From: Chondrilla cf. caribensis
Taxonomy: Eukaryota; Porifera; Demospongiae; Chondrillida; Chondrillidae
DNA length: 64,000 bases
Direction: 5' to 3'
Assembly: GCA_964020155.1 (NCBI GenBank)
Contig: OZ026557.1
Location: 2,688,501 to 2,752,500 of the forward strand
Shown here: one piece after another, positions 29,001 to 40,720 of the stretch
Layout of the letters: each line of letters opens with the position of its first letter
How positions within the stretch are numbered: position 1 is the first letter of the stretch
The notes under the pieces: model-generated
Told to the model about the DNA's origin: nothing
Seen by the model: only the letters and a program-made list of their open reading frames with translations
Database searches by the model: none
Made by a program: the position numbers and the translations under genes

Positions 29001-32000
29001 ACATTGAAGTCAAATGAATCTCCTCTATCTTGAAACCCAATACCAACCAATGCATGACGGTCTACATGGTGAATGTAGGTCAGAAACTTCATAACAATCT
29101 AAACCGTACATGCTTCATTAGACTTCTTGAAGAATATCACACATAAGGAGAGAATGTACCTAATGTCTCATACCAATGTACCTAATGTTGCATAAAATGT
29201 GCGATTTCTCACAAGTTTATATTTGTACAAAATGAGAACAAAGAATGGTAACATTGAACTATGTATTACTTACTGCCAGTGTCTTGTAGCCTGATGACAA
29301 AATATCTACTGGAATCAGAGACCGGCTGTACAGCAATACCAGGAAATGAGTCCACTGGACAAGCAGCAAATAATTCACCTAATAGGCAGATGAATACATG
29401 AATATGATTATGCTTAACAAAGATGTTAATTGAAGGTTTCATACAGACATATATCATCAATAATATGTTTTCCGAACTACCTGAAATCAACTGTATACAG
29501 TGAATTCTCAATAACGTAGCAATTCATTGATGGCAAATACGGTAAGCCAATTAATTTTGACCAAAAGGGTTGTCCAAATCATTTTCATGTACACAAATGA
29601 ATTTGTGCACAAAACTGACGGCTGATAAAATGTGCCAGATAAAGTGATGATGGAGTGATGGAATTCACTGCCTGTGCTGCATAACAAAATTATTGACCAT
29701 AGTGATATATGCCCTATACCTGAGGTCTTGTCTTCAAGCTTTACTGTACACTTGTCACCTAAAGTCACTATTCTCATCCTACCGGACCAATCAGGGGAGG
29801 ACAGATTCCAGTCGGCTGCCCTACAATGTACGAGAGGAATTAATCGATAAATGAATTGCACTGTACTGTACATTCAAATGTCAGCAAAGGGAAATGTTGG
29901 ATGGAAATCACGATCTCTTAGCCTCGGCTGTATTGTGGTATTCAATCATGTGCAAAGTTTCTAATTAATTTTGTAATCTTCAATACAGACATCAACCACT
30001 GAATAGGTGAAACTAGGAATTGATTAGATATCATACCCATGAAAAGTCCGGTGGTCAACATACTGAAATATATAGAGTAAGAATATAAATAAGTTGAAAG
30101 CAAGTATACATACATTCAGTATGTAGACAATCATATTCGATTATACGTAAATATTACTCTGCCATTTTACTGGGTGCCCAAGGTGTTAAAGCTGAGATAT
30201 TGCCTGGCAGCACTCTGGATTAATAACACATTCTTGACAAACAGATTTGATTACTTGGACACTGGATTAGTTATGTTCATGATTAAACTTTTGACTAATT
30301 ACAAATCACTAATGCATACATTAGGTTTTTAGGATTAATGTGTGCATGCGTGTGTGTGCGCGTACACGTGCATGAAACCACACTTCTTATTCCTGTAATT
30401 CATCAAAGGGAAGCCCTGTATTCTGTTATTGTTGATTGAAATATTCTAAGCTACGAGTGCTTTCTGTTTTGTGGTGAAATATCCACAAGGAGCTTCAATA
30501 CCACCTGTGCATCCTCTCAACAAGGCCCAGAGTTCCTCTACGTGTTCCCTTCCCTTTACACCTTGAAATCCCAGTGGGGTATACCTGCATGGCTGTCCTA
30601 TTGTGCTCTCCACAATGTCCCTACCATTCCCAAGATACTTCGTGAAATATGAAACTGCATAATAGTTTTCATTTTACCTTTGAAGACGACTTCAAAGGTA
30701 TTCTCCTCCTCCTTTGACAGGAGTTCTGGAGTGACGTTTATGAAATTTGTGTTGGGCAATATCCTAAATCTAGCACACGATGATTATCTGATAGGAATAT
30801 AGCAATTACCATAATCATTGCATGGTAGAGAGTAATAAGGTATCACTATTCATAGTAAGAGACATTGGTTAACAGTCATTTGCTAATACAATGTAACAGG
30901 AAAGAGTCCTTTATGCAACTTGCATTAAATTGCAGTAGATCTTTCACCTGACTGGAAAACTGGATAGGCATGATATCAACTAATACTCATCCCTAATTGT
31001 ACTATAAAGTTTCATGCTGATACCTTAATTGTCCAAGTCAAATATCACAATTAATGCGATTATTGAATAATTTCTTGACAATAGTACACATACGTACACA
31101 CTTTCCTATTCCAGTTTGGGTTCAAATACATGTATGTACACAGTATGCATCAGATCCACAACAGAGAGTGCCATGCACTAAATTACCAGAAGTGACTTAG
31201 CACTAACATAACCATATTATTTTCACACTCATTATTACCAGTCATCACTTTATTCTAATGATACGTACACAGAAAATAATATACAGTCTGATCTCACTTA
31301 CTGGCACCCCAAATATCCAGTTCCTTAGCCTTGTAGGATATGTATATTCAATACGCTTTGCCCCAATTAACCTGAACTGACACTATCCATCCATACCTGT
31401 TTCATCTTTGTATAGTTTCACTGGCTAATCCACCGTTATCAATCTACACTGTGTCTCTAGTTTAAGCCTCACTGCTGTGAAACTATCAGAGAATGTTATT
31501 TTGGCAACCAACTGAACTGGTTTGGAATTATGTTTCAAACACTCTTTGGATTTGACATATTTTGTTTTCGCAATAATATTATGCATAACAGTGTTGGAAA
31601 CCTCACTTATTGACCCTCATTTTACCTGGAAATTTGAATGAAAATTGCTATTTGCAGTTAAATTGAAGGCCATGTATACTGTGGGAGAAATTTGACTCCT
31701 GAGTTATACATTTAATTATGTCCATTACCAAATGAATACAGACCCTATAACATCCCATATACATACTGGCACCTAACTAAATACATGTATCTCAACCCTA
31801 ACCCTTGACTCAAATTTGATTTTGCCTCCATTTTCCGGGCAAGATTGGACCTGGCAACTTGTGCATTTAAAAACTAGTTTGCCCAGAAACATTTGAACAT
31901 TTAAGAGAAGAGTTCGAAGAGGTGTACCTTGAACAAGAGAAGACCAACTGCTCAACAACAACTGCTCAGTTCAACTCCAAATCTTCCACTGCTGGATTAC

Positions 32001-32944
32001 ACATCTTTACAAAACATTTCTCAGTGTCTGAACACCGGAACATGAATGTGTTTTCAAATCTGTGAGGTACCAGACCTAACCTTCCCAAGAAAATGAAGAC
32101 AAATTTCGGTCTGAGTACCAGACTAGGAGAAAGGTTCATCATACAAGAAGATACAGGACTGTACAACTACTTAATGAGAACATAAGCCCACAAGACAAAT
32201 TAGCTGTTGCCACAACCTCCTTACTCTCAAACTGGACGATAAAGGCTGTTCAGGGATAGGAATCTTAAGGTTAAGGTCACCTACCATTTTGTTACAATAA
32301 CTGATAAAACTCGTCATAATTGGTGATACTGACTACTATTGTTGTGCCTCTAGCTTATTACCGTTTACTACATCACCTCCAATTTAATTAGCAAATACTG
32401 TTGCAGTACCTATGCTCTTATCAATCTAATATTATGTAGAAAAACTGTGCTTGTAAACATTTTATTCAATCTTTAGTTTCCTTTAAACCATTAATAATTA
32501 TAATGATTACTTACATGAGCGTTCACATACTCATATTTATTCATACGTATGTTATGATTGTACAAATCACTATTTGTATGTAGGTGTAATATAGGTTTTT
32601 ATAGTCTACGATGTGTCAACGTTGAATTATCCCGTTATTCGTTAGATACAGAAATAGAGTGCATTTCAAATAAAACAGAACACCGGAAAATTGTAATATC
32701 AGAAAAAATCTACCAAGCTTAATCATAAATCCAAAGCTCAACGTACTGAGATGTAAAAGTACGATTCAATCAAACGCTTAATGAATGTACGTATAATCAT
32801 TCAATAAGAATGCTAAACGAGATCCTAAGGTTATGTACTACCATTCAATACTTACCTTGCTGCTCTGTTCGTACTACCCAGGGGCGGCATATTGTAAACA
32901 AAAACTTCTGGTTTCACAAGAATGACTGATTCGTATTCGGCCAT
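23010..32944 (-). CDS. NECAP1: NECAP-like adaptin-ear-binding endocytic protein
   Basis: Eight exons read leftward: 32944-32856, 29820-29720, 29378-29274, 29061-28980, 28911-28809, 27931-27895, 27266-27143, 23079-23010. All junctions are GT-AG with matching phases, giving 236 residues (vertebrate NECAP1/2 about 263-275). The N-terminal PH-like (PHear) domain is clear: [69 protein letters not shown]. The tail is Pro/Ser-rich (GFLPPPPG) and ends in the C-terminal WVQF motif, which in the family binds the AP-2/AP-1 ear. NECAPs act in clathrin-coated vesicle formation. Vertebrate NECAP1 and NECAP2 cannot be told apart here. The last intron (23080-27142) holds a decayed retroelement. The shorter length comes from the linker. 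Confidence 0.93.
23250..25960 (+). mobile_element. Decayed reverse-transcriptase element
   Basis: Translated pieces broken by many stops and frame changes line up in order with an RT-bearing element type common in marine invertebrates. The palm core is near 23930-24140 ([13 protein letters not shown] for the family LLVDASNAFN). A GLGIPNPT-like segment lies near 25050. A C-terminal region near 25440-25900 starts [15 protein letters not shown], followed by [10 protein letters not shown] and [11 protein letters not shown]. Intact ORFs are at most 190 codons. It lies in the last intron of NECAP in opposite orientation. I am unsure of the superfamily. Confidence 0.6.
26756..26842. repeat. Inverted-repeat hairpin
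   Basis: AGATAAGTTTAATGGAATTC at 26756-26775 faces GAATTCCATTGAACTTATCC at 26823-26842 with one or two mismatches. It is probably a MITE or the relic end of one, in the NECAP last intron. Confidence 0.65.
30446..30763 (-). pseudogene. Candidate two-exon coding fragment nested in NECAP intron 1
   Basis: On the minus strand 30763-30678 and 30654-30446 join in frame through GTAAAA and an ATGCAG acceptor, giving about 98 residues and a stop. Sample segments are [19 protein letters not shown] and [20 protein letters not shown]. Codon use looks coding. No start or upstream exon was found and I do not recognise the family, so it may be a retro- or transposon-derived piece or a captured gene end. 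Confidence 0.35.
31901..32145 (+). repeat. Degenerate interspersed repeat, copy 2
   Basis: Diverged, same-orientation match to 16116-16364, in NECAP intron 1. Confidence 0.5.
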
Positions 32945-33070
32945 ATTTATTCAATACTGATCATGAATAATAGCCCATTGTCGCCCAAAGGCTCTAGAAG
33001 TGGTAGCACGTGATTATACGAGCATTCATTGGACTCTTGCTCGCAGTGAGCTATATATACCCGGGTATAC
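32945..33070 (-). promoter_or_regulatory. Probable NECAP promoter
   Basis: Upstream of ATG 32944 lie a CACGTG E-box (33007-33012, in AGCACGTGATT) and a TATATATA stretch near 33052. Either could serve the core promoter. Inference from position only. Confidence 0.4.
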
Positions 33071-33104
33071 ACGACACAACAGACGTGCCCACTAGACAAT
33101 ATTA

Positions 33105-33200
33105 ATGCACACTACATAACAGAGAGGCACACTACACTACAGAGAGGCACACTAGCTATTCTACAGAGAGACATACTACATAACAGAGAGGCATACTATA
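33105..33200. repeat. Short imperfect tandem repeat
   Basis: Four to five units of about 20-23 bases built on CACACTACATAACAGAGAGG, with point changes, between NECAP and the TTC17-like gene. Confidence 0.75.
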
Positions 33201-33438
33201 CACAACGTACAGGGGATGGCAATACATAAATGAAAGACACATTATTATAATACACAATACACTAGGGTGCATCTCTGTTATGTTTACCTTTCTGTTACAT
33301 AGTATACCACTTACTTCTTGTGTGTGCCTCGATCTCTGTATGATACATGTTCACTTGATGGATCCAGATTGTTTATTACAACATGACCTTGTACAATATA
33401 TACTCAAACAATATCAGTTTACCAATGGGACAATAATT

Positions 33439-36400
33439 TCAATAATTGGTAATAATTAATTTATGTATAACAACAAGGACAATGATGATTAAAACAACAA
33501 TAATTAGAATAGTATACAAATTAGCATGGATAGATGAAGTATTTTTGAGCTCTCTCAGATGAACTTCTGCAGCTTGAAAACTAGGATTGATTTCCAGGGC
33601 TCTTCTAAGGTGGTTGCCAGATTCCTGATATTTCCCCATGGCTTTATAGATCTCCCCAAGTGTATAATGCTGAAGCCATGTCTCCTGAGGTGAATTGGAC
33701 TTCCTCAATGACTCATTGGTTAAATATATAGCATCATCATGATACTTCAGGTTGAAGAGAATTCTCGCAAGGTTCAAGAGTACATCTGAGTTCTCCGGCT
33801 TCAGAGCTAGAGCTTTACGAAAGCACTCAATAGCATGAAAAGTATTGCCCTGTATTCTCCAGTAGTTGCCAATTTGGTTAAACACACTAGAAGAATGGGG
33901 GTGCTACAATGATAGATTAGATTAACGGATTAGTGATAAGTAGTTAGGTACACAAATTAATAATCAATTGATTACTTTTCCTTTAATTTGGACAACACTG
34001 TAGCATTATTAGGGTTTGGCGGTTTCAGGAAATCCATCAAATTTATAAATGACAAAATTTGTTCCAATCCATTGTGTAATGTTGATATAATAGTATGATA
34101 ATGGCTCTTTTGAAGTATCTACAAAAGGTAGGACCCGTGTGTGAGTGTAGCACTCTTTTGAAGACAGAAACAGAGCAAGTAAATGAACCCATGAGGCAAG
34201 TTCTGATGCCTTACAAAAATGCAACAGTGGAAAAAACGCAGTGCTACTCAACGTTCCTACACTGATTATAACCCCAATCGAAGATAGAGTGAAGATAGGG
34301 AAGTACGCCACCAAGAATGGTCCTGCTGGGGCTACTACGTACTAAGTGCCTAAAACAATGGCAAGAAGGCTCTCAAGACCGAATATTTTCAGGCAAATCC
34401 ACCAATAACTTTGTATCTGCCAAATTTCCCACTATATGGCAATACATACGTATGTATGTATATGAACAAGTTTAGTATCCCCAAAAGGCACACTAAATCT
34501 GTGCTTATCAGAGGTAGGTACATGGAATCACTACTGGCTGGCATACATTAGATTGAAACTGAGTGAAGTGTATATACATACTAATGTGATTGGGTACTCA
34601 ATAAGCATGTTGCAAAGTACAACAGCACTAATATTGAAAGGAATACTAAAATCTATTGGATATGTATAACAAGCCCATTTCAACCCCCCGATATCATATA
34701 GATACTGATATGTGGATTCTACTGAAAGGAATATAGAACCCACTAATACGGATCCTTATCATACCTCTTTCAGTAAGGTTTTCAGCCTGTGTTCAACCTC
34801 TACCAATTCAATGGCATCATCACTGTCTGATTTCCTGAATATCATAGCTACTTCTGGTTCAGGGTAGTTTCTATGATATTTTCTCTTAGCAATCCCTTCC
34901 AAAAAGTCATACGGAGTTTTTACAGTATCATCTGAACAGATCAAGGGCTTGGACACTTTCATTCCACAACTGTTCCCATTAGCACTAAAAAAACAAATAG
35001 AATGTAGGTATTAAAATAGTCCATACAAGTAAAAATAAATATAGTCTATGGTATAACTATGGTAAGTAGTGTATTATCAAAAACATTGTTCAGTGTGATC
35101 GTACTTCAAAAAACACCACCAAATAAGGTGCCAAACCCAATGTTGTCACAAAAATAGAGGCAAGTTTGGACCTGGGTATGAGGCTGATCCAAGATACATA
35201 CAATGAATTACAGAGTAGTCAGCAGAAACAAAATTAAGGAAGGAGGTACAATCATGCTGTCATGCTTGCCTCGTATATACAAAACAATATTAGTAATTTC
35301 TTAAGATAAGTATGATGGATTTATGTTCTAAGCATAGGGAGCCCTGTAAATGTTGTAGTTCAGAGGTACTAAAGTGAGACCCGCCAAGGTTGATCTGGAC
35401 AGGTTTACATTATGTAGTGCAGGTACATCTGATTACACTGTACCTACGGTGATGCTTTATGAGTCTAATGAATGAATAAAGTATGTGCAAATTCATACTG
35501 AAAATGTGGAACAAGGGGAGATATTGAAAAGGATTGCATGACCTAGTGTAACAAGAATACTGTATTAGATGATGTGGGAAGGTTAAATCTGTGGGAGATG
35601 CGGATGGTGATTCTCCAGTGACAAGGATGTATTCTATCCCTACTAACCTACGTATGTATAATTATATATTCATGTGTTCCCAATTCGATAGAGGTTTTAA
35701 GAAGGGAAGAGATGGAGTAGAACCAGATAATACAAGAATTCTAGGCTTGATGGAAGAATATGTCCTAACAAGTAGGGAAGAAACTGAACAAAGCCTTATG
35801 AATTGTGCATAGATGTGGAAATGGGGAGTTAATGATAAATGTAAACAAGTGTTGTGCTGTTCATTTCTGAAATAAGAAAAAGGTTATGGCTGTAGCCTGT
35901 GTAGGTCAGTGGCTGTAGATTAAAGCAATAATTGGCCAGTGAGGGTGACACTAAGCCTAAAATCAAAGTAAAGGACCCAAGTGTATAAATGTATACGTTA
36001 ACACAGACAAGCACAGTAAGTAAAGAAGACAGTTAAACATACTTAGTAAGGAAGCAAGATGAACACAGGAACACATTCAAATGAAATTAATAAGAACACA
36101 GGTGAATATAGGAACAGATCACAGATCACAGTCTAATACGGACACTAAAGAGCATGGGTGAATATAGGTACAACAAGACAGACAAACACAGATAAAACAG
36201 TTTTAGAATATACTGCCAGATGAACACAGTCAAACACTGACGGTAAGGAACCTATATAGGTAAACACAGTAACAACAAAGAAACAAACACAGTTATGAAT
36301 GTAAACAGGAGAACACAATGAAACAAAGTTAAAAACAATATAATGGAACAAAGGTACTGGAAAATGTGGCATGACTGTATGATGCTATACAATAGTTACA

Positions 36401-39400
36401 CTATGTATGTGTGCTAGAGTAATGGATTATGTCATGTGACTATTAATAGGTGTTGTACTGACATACTGCATGCTGTTGTTGTAATCATTAGTCTTAGGTT
36501 TAGTCTATAGTCTACTTCTAGTCTAGCGACAGTTGTATTCACTGAGTGGTTCATGATTCTAAGTGACCCTCTGTCATACGTTCTACCATGTACTCGATAT
36601 TGCCACAGAGAACACAGCCTAGCACAGACATTAAGGAACACAGAAAAATATAGTTTTGGGAGAAAACAGGCAAGCATATGTAGATATGTTAGTGAACAAC
36701 CCAGATAAACACAGTCAAACAGAGCTACAACAGAACACAAGTACATGCACAAACACAGTTATATAAACAAACTAATGTGAATAAAGTCAAAAACAAACTC
36801 ATGATCAGGTGAACAAAGGTACAGAAGAACACAGGCAGGCTAACATGAAGTGTGTTAGAAAAAAGTATGTATTTGGACAAAAAACAAGTATATATTATTA
36901 TTATTATTATTATTATTATTGTTATTAAAGTGCATTGTAGGACAGTTGTCCAAAATAGCACTAAATAAAAAATTCCAAAGTTATTTAGTACCTATTTACT
37001 AAATTTTAATAGCTCCTTTCTAGATTTCCACATATTTAGAACAAATCTGGCAATCTTGGGCATTTCCAAACTCTTCAAAATCATGTCACTCTTTTCATCC
37101 TCATTCAAGTTTTCAAGATTCTCTTCCTCTCTCATCCAAACCCTATGCAAATCAAGCTTTGTGCATATTGTTAAAAAGTGCTTTTCGTCTTCAATTCCCT
37201 CTCCACATAATTTGCAAATTCTATCATCCCTCTTATTTCCTCTCCATCTACCCATCTCCACTTCCAATTTACAACACCCTGCCCTTAATTCAGCCCCTAA
37301 TCTCCTACAGGATCTATCCTCTATGTATACAATCCCTCCCCTGCCTTCTCCATGTCTATCTCCGCTCTCTGTCAACTCCCTCCTCCACCATTCTAATTTA
37401 CTTTTGTTTTTAACTGCTTCACCCCATTCACCTCTAACAGCTCTCCAAATACTAGATCTTACCATTGAATCAACTTGATAATTATTCAATCCCTCGAATA
37501 ACTTTGCTCTTATCTCATGTTCTTCTACCCCAAACCATAATGCAAATTTCCTAATCCCTATTCCCCAATCACTATCTTCCCAAGTCGATCTAACTATTTT
37601 CTTTATCAGTCTGTTATCTCCCATTCTTTCAATCTTCATCCACAATCTGAAGGCCCGTAACTGAATCTCCCACCTAATTGGCAACCATCCTGCTTCTAGT
37701 TCTAAAGCTGTAATTGGAAATTTTGAATGTACTCCCAAGAAATTTCGAATCGCTGTCAATTGTACTCTTTCTAATTGTTTACCATGCTTTCCCATTAACC
37801 CCCACACTTCACACCCATACATCATACTTGGTAGAACTAGACTCGTGAATAATTTGGAAAATGACCTCCATCCTATCTGTCCTATTTGTCTTTTCATTCT
37901 TATTACCTCGTATAAAGCCTTCCTTCCCTTATTCAATGCCTCACTAATCATTGCTTTGTCTTCTAAGAATTCATTCAATACTACCCCAAGATATTTGTAA
38001 GATTGTGTTGTCTGAATTATTTGTTCTCCAATTTTGAAGACACATCTGGTTCGTTCTGTCTTTTTCCTTCTAAAATGTATTACATTACATTTCTCAACAT
38101 TCACTTTCAGATCACAAACCTTACACCACTCATTAACCACATCAAAAGCTTTATTCAAATTATCATCACTATCAGCAAAAATTGCAAGGTCATCTGCATA
38201 TAATAGCCCTGGTACTTTTGTAACTTCATCCACTTCAACTCCAAGCCCATTATCTTTTAAAAGTTGCGGTAACTCATTTATATACAAACTAAACAACAAG
38301 GGAGATAGTACGCATCCTTGGCGTAGGCCAGATTGTACACAAAAAGACTTCCCACATTCCTCCCCAAGCTTCACAGTACAGTTCACGTCTTCATAAATCG
38401 ATTGCATACATTCTAACAATTTGCCTTTGATTCCCATTTTCCCCAACTTATCCCATAATTTGTTTCTGTTAACTGAATCATATGCCTTCTGTAAATCAAT
38501 AAAGCCACACCTTAGACCATCCCTTACTTTCGAGTACTTTGATCCCAGCAACGACAACATCAGAATATTATCTACACACCCCCTACCCTTTCTAAAACCA
38601 TTCTGTTCCTCACATAATAACCCATTTGATTCTGCTACCTCAATGAGCCTATTTCTCACAACTGTACAGAATATCTTATATACAGTATATATTTCAATAG
38701 AATTACGTATATTAAAACAAAGTAGAAAATGGAGAAAACAGAGAATGACAGCAACCTATACTGTATGCACACTACTTTTATGGGACTTCATTTTGTTGAT
38801 TTTGCAAACAACTCAGATTTGCAAAAACTTATGAATGTGAATGCCTTCTCCTCCAAAAAGAGAACTGCTGCAGCTGTTTTTGTGGAATGAAAACACAAAT
38901 TGTAGCTCAGTTATCAATGCATGAAATATATGTCCCTCAAACAAATTAGGGTGCATACAGTATCAGATGGTAAGAAAAGTGCTGGGATTGGCTAATATTG
39001 GATGGGCAAAATTTGTATTGGTATACCATGGTACGATATATCATATCAGTCAACATATTGTCATATCACTCACATGATTTACCAGTTACGCGTATCACAT
39101 ATTAGTGAGTAAGGGCCAAATGATATTGGTTACATTCAGATACAGCATGTTCTTCCACACAATCGGTGCAGGCATCGTTTATTAAGTTCCATAACTTACA
39201 CTCGTTCTCCAGAGCATTTCTTACAAGTTGATGAAATCCTTCCTTCTAAAACTTTCAATTCCAATTGACTTTCTCGATGCTCTGATGACAGTGTCCCTTC
39301 ACAAGGAGTCCTAACATGATAGCACTCTCTATCTTTGTCTTCTGAAATAAAAATCTTCTCTTTATCGTCCATTCTCAAGAGAATACCAAAGATAGGGTCG

Positions 39401-39696
39401 ACAACGGGAGAAAACGCCCCTCGTGTTTTTGTATTTAGTGATGACGGCATAGAAGAACTAGAATATTCGGAAGCTGGAACAACATCTCCATTTTTTAACT
39501 TCCAATGCGTGATGCCAGTACCCTCTGGAGAAGTAGTTATTACAAATCTTCGAATACAAAGTAAAAGGTTTATACATATTAACACATTTCTCGAAATCCT
39601 CTTGAACTTCAATCCACACAAGAAGTTGTATGAATCGATGAAGTATTCCATTACAACCATCAGGATTTGATTTCGAAAACAACTTAGCTTGTCCAC
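33439..39696 (-). CDS. TTC17: TTC17-like tetratricopeptide protein with C-terminal membrane anchor
   Basis: Four exons: 39696-39200, 34984-34765, 34118-33976 and 33886 (or 33903)-33439, about 435 residues against about 1140 in vertebrate TTC17. Exon 1 has a hydrophobic stretch (VLICINLLLCI) followed by TGITHWKLKNGDVVP, resembling the start of mature TTC17. Exons 2-3 are helical. Exon 4 holds TPR units (NYWRIQGNTFHAIECFRKAL, then HYTLGEIYKAMGKYQESG) like the last TPRs of TTC17. It then adds a single transmembrane helix (TILIIVVLIIIVLVVI) near the stop. The exon 3/4 junction is uncertain. AA|GTAATC joined to 33886 is canonical, but family spacing favours starting exon 4 at 33903, which would need a non-GT donor. 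Homology rests on memory of short motifs. Confidence 0.6.
34478..34550 (-). mobile_element. Partial MITE copy (GTAAGTACCTTG family)
   Basis: The reverse complement of this stretch matches the right half of the copies at 8636, 12441 and 63781 (TCTGATAAGCACAGATTTAG, GTGTGCC). It lies in an intron of the TTC17-like gene. Confidence 0.45.
35580..35900 (+). mobile_element. Decayed LINE reverse-transcriptase fragment
   Basis: Frame-shifting translation includes FKKGRDGVEPDNTRIL and a MINVNKCCAVHF-like piece, which resembles the RT segment KVNVEKCNVIHF seen in the intact LINE at 36992-38659. Short and broken, so low confidence. Confidence 0.35.
36000..36850. repeat. Imperfect AACACAG-rich tract
   Basis: The words GAACACAG, AAACACAG and their one-base variants recur roughly every 20-40 bases over about 850 bases, with no fixed period. 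It could be an ancient, decayed tandem array next to the LINE tail. Confidence 0.5.
36880..38695 (-). mobile_element. 5'-truncated non-LTR retrotransposon (LINE)
   Basis: The ORF 38659-36992 (555 codons, no break) has the RT blocks FRKGRGCVDN, FIDLQKAYDSVN, GLRQGCVLSPLLFSLYINEL and the catalytic YADD (LLYADDLAIFAD). A C-terminal cysteine-histidine motif (CKLCGEGIEDEKHFLTIC) follows. Reading frame continues upstream to about 38690 (YKIFCTVVRNRL) and stops abruptly, so the endonuclease and ORF1 are missing, a typical target-primed 5' truncation. The 3' end is an (ATT)n tail at 36897-36920 with no poly(A). This tail type and the RT motifs suggest an L2/CR1/I-like clade, not resolved here. It lies in intron 1 of the TTC17-like gene, same strand. 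The intact frame implies recent arrival. Confidence 0.88.
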
Positions 39697-39847
39697 GATA
39701 CTAGATAATAGCCCGCATGGACCGTATTACATCAAAATCACTGTATTACTGTACGAAACAGCCATTTTTCAGTTTCCACTAGCTGGGTCTATCAGGACAG
39801 ACTAATGGCCGCACCTAGTCTCGTACCCAGACTGTTCCGTACCAAGT

Positions 39848-40717
39848 TAGTCTGGCCTGCTAGACCGTCCCAACTATGCGCCGAGGGCGAGAAAAGGGAA
39901 GGGACGGTCTAGCGGCAATAGAGATTAGTTAACACCTTCGCCTTATCGATTGACGATTATTAACGAGTGCCCAATTACATGCTAATCGGAAGTACGTCGA
40001 AAAGGTTCAACTGCGGCACACCAAGATTCGACACAGTGCGCTTCATCGACGAAGACAGCCTCAATTCCTTGATTAAAACTAGGTCTCGTGAGCAAAGCTT
40101 TCTATTTATTCTCGTTCACAGCCTCAGGCGAAGAAAACACGTATCTGACAATACCGTCACGTAGTTGAGCTTCTTTTTGAATTGTAACTCCGCAAGACAA
40201 CCTTACAACCAATACTCTGTATACGATTGCAAAGGACTGTTTTTTTACTTGACTTTTCATAAGCTCGCGATTAAGGGTGAAATAACGAATACGGAGGACA
40301 GAGGACGTTTTGTATCGCAAGACAACAAATCCACGGTGTGGCGCGCACTCGAACAAGATAACTTTCCGTGTCCCGTAGGCAGACCGACGAAGGTGTCCTC
40401 GCCAGAAACAATACCCTTGAGCGCATCCTACTAAAAAGATGATAATCGCAACGACGACTTCTGCAGGTTTACTAGAGCATGGGCAACGGCACTGTCGAAC
40501 GTAAGTACGAACGTACGTAAGCGATAGTATGCACTGAATATAATGATATCATTGATTATACGAAGAACCGCAAGTCATGAATTCAATTGCCGCGATTCCG
40601 GGTAGTCGCTCCTGATTGGTCGAAAAGGTGTTAACTAATCTCTATTGCCGCTAGACCGTCCCTTCCCTTTCTTGCCGCCCTAGGCGCATAGTTGGGACGG
40701 TCTAGCGAGCCAGACTA
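39848..40717. mobile_element. Mutator-like non-autonomous element (long TIRs, 9-bp target duplication)
   Basis: Inverted ends of about 90 bases at 39848-39938 and 40625-40717 match with a few differences. The outer ends TAGTCTGG and CCAGACTA are exact complements. GTACCAAGT occurs immediately outside both ends (39839-39847 and 40718-40726) as a 9-bp target duplication. Each TIR also contains a smaller palindrome (GCTAGACCGTCCC facing GGGACGGTCTAGC). 9-bp duplications with long TIRs are the hallmark of Mutator-like elements. The CpG-rich interior (about 690 bases) has open frames of 65 and 89 codons on the plus strand but no transposase I recognise. Confidence 0.85.
39939..40624. other. Interior of the Mutator-like element
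   Basis: CpG-rich, unlike the flanks. Adjacent open frames lie at 39967-40164 and 40165-40434 (+) and an antisense one at 40356-40102. Captured host sequence is possible, but no family is recognised and these may be chance frames. Confidence 0.35.
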
Positions 40718-40720
40718 GTA

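Larger units (their letters stand above)
29821..32855 (-). other. NECAP intron 1
   Basis: Three kilobases containing the candidate nested exons at 30446-30763, the degenerate repeat copy at 31901-32145 and AT-rich DNA. No NECAP coding sequence is missing across it, since phases of exons 1 and 2 join cleanly. Confidence 0.55.

Noticed and set aside
34009..34314. 101-codon minus-strand ORF as a gene
   Set aside because: The true TTC17-like exon lies in the next frame (34118-33976), with matching splice phases. The ORF is a shadow.
37056..38834. Plus-strand ORFs of 84-140 codons
   Set aside because: Antisense shadows of the LINE reverse-transcriptase frame on the minus strand.
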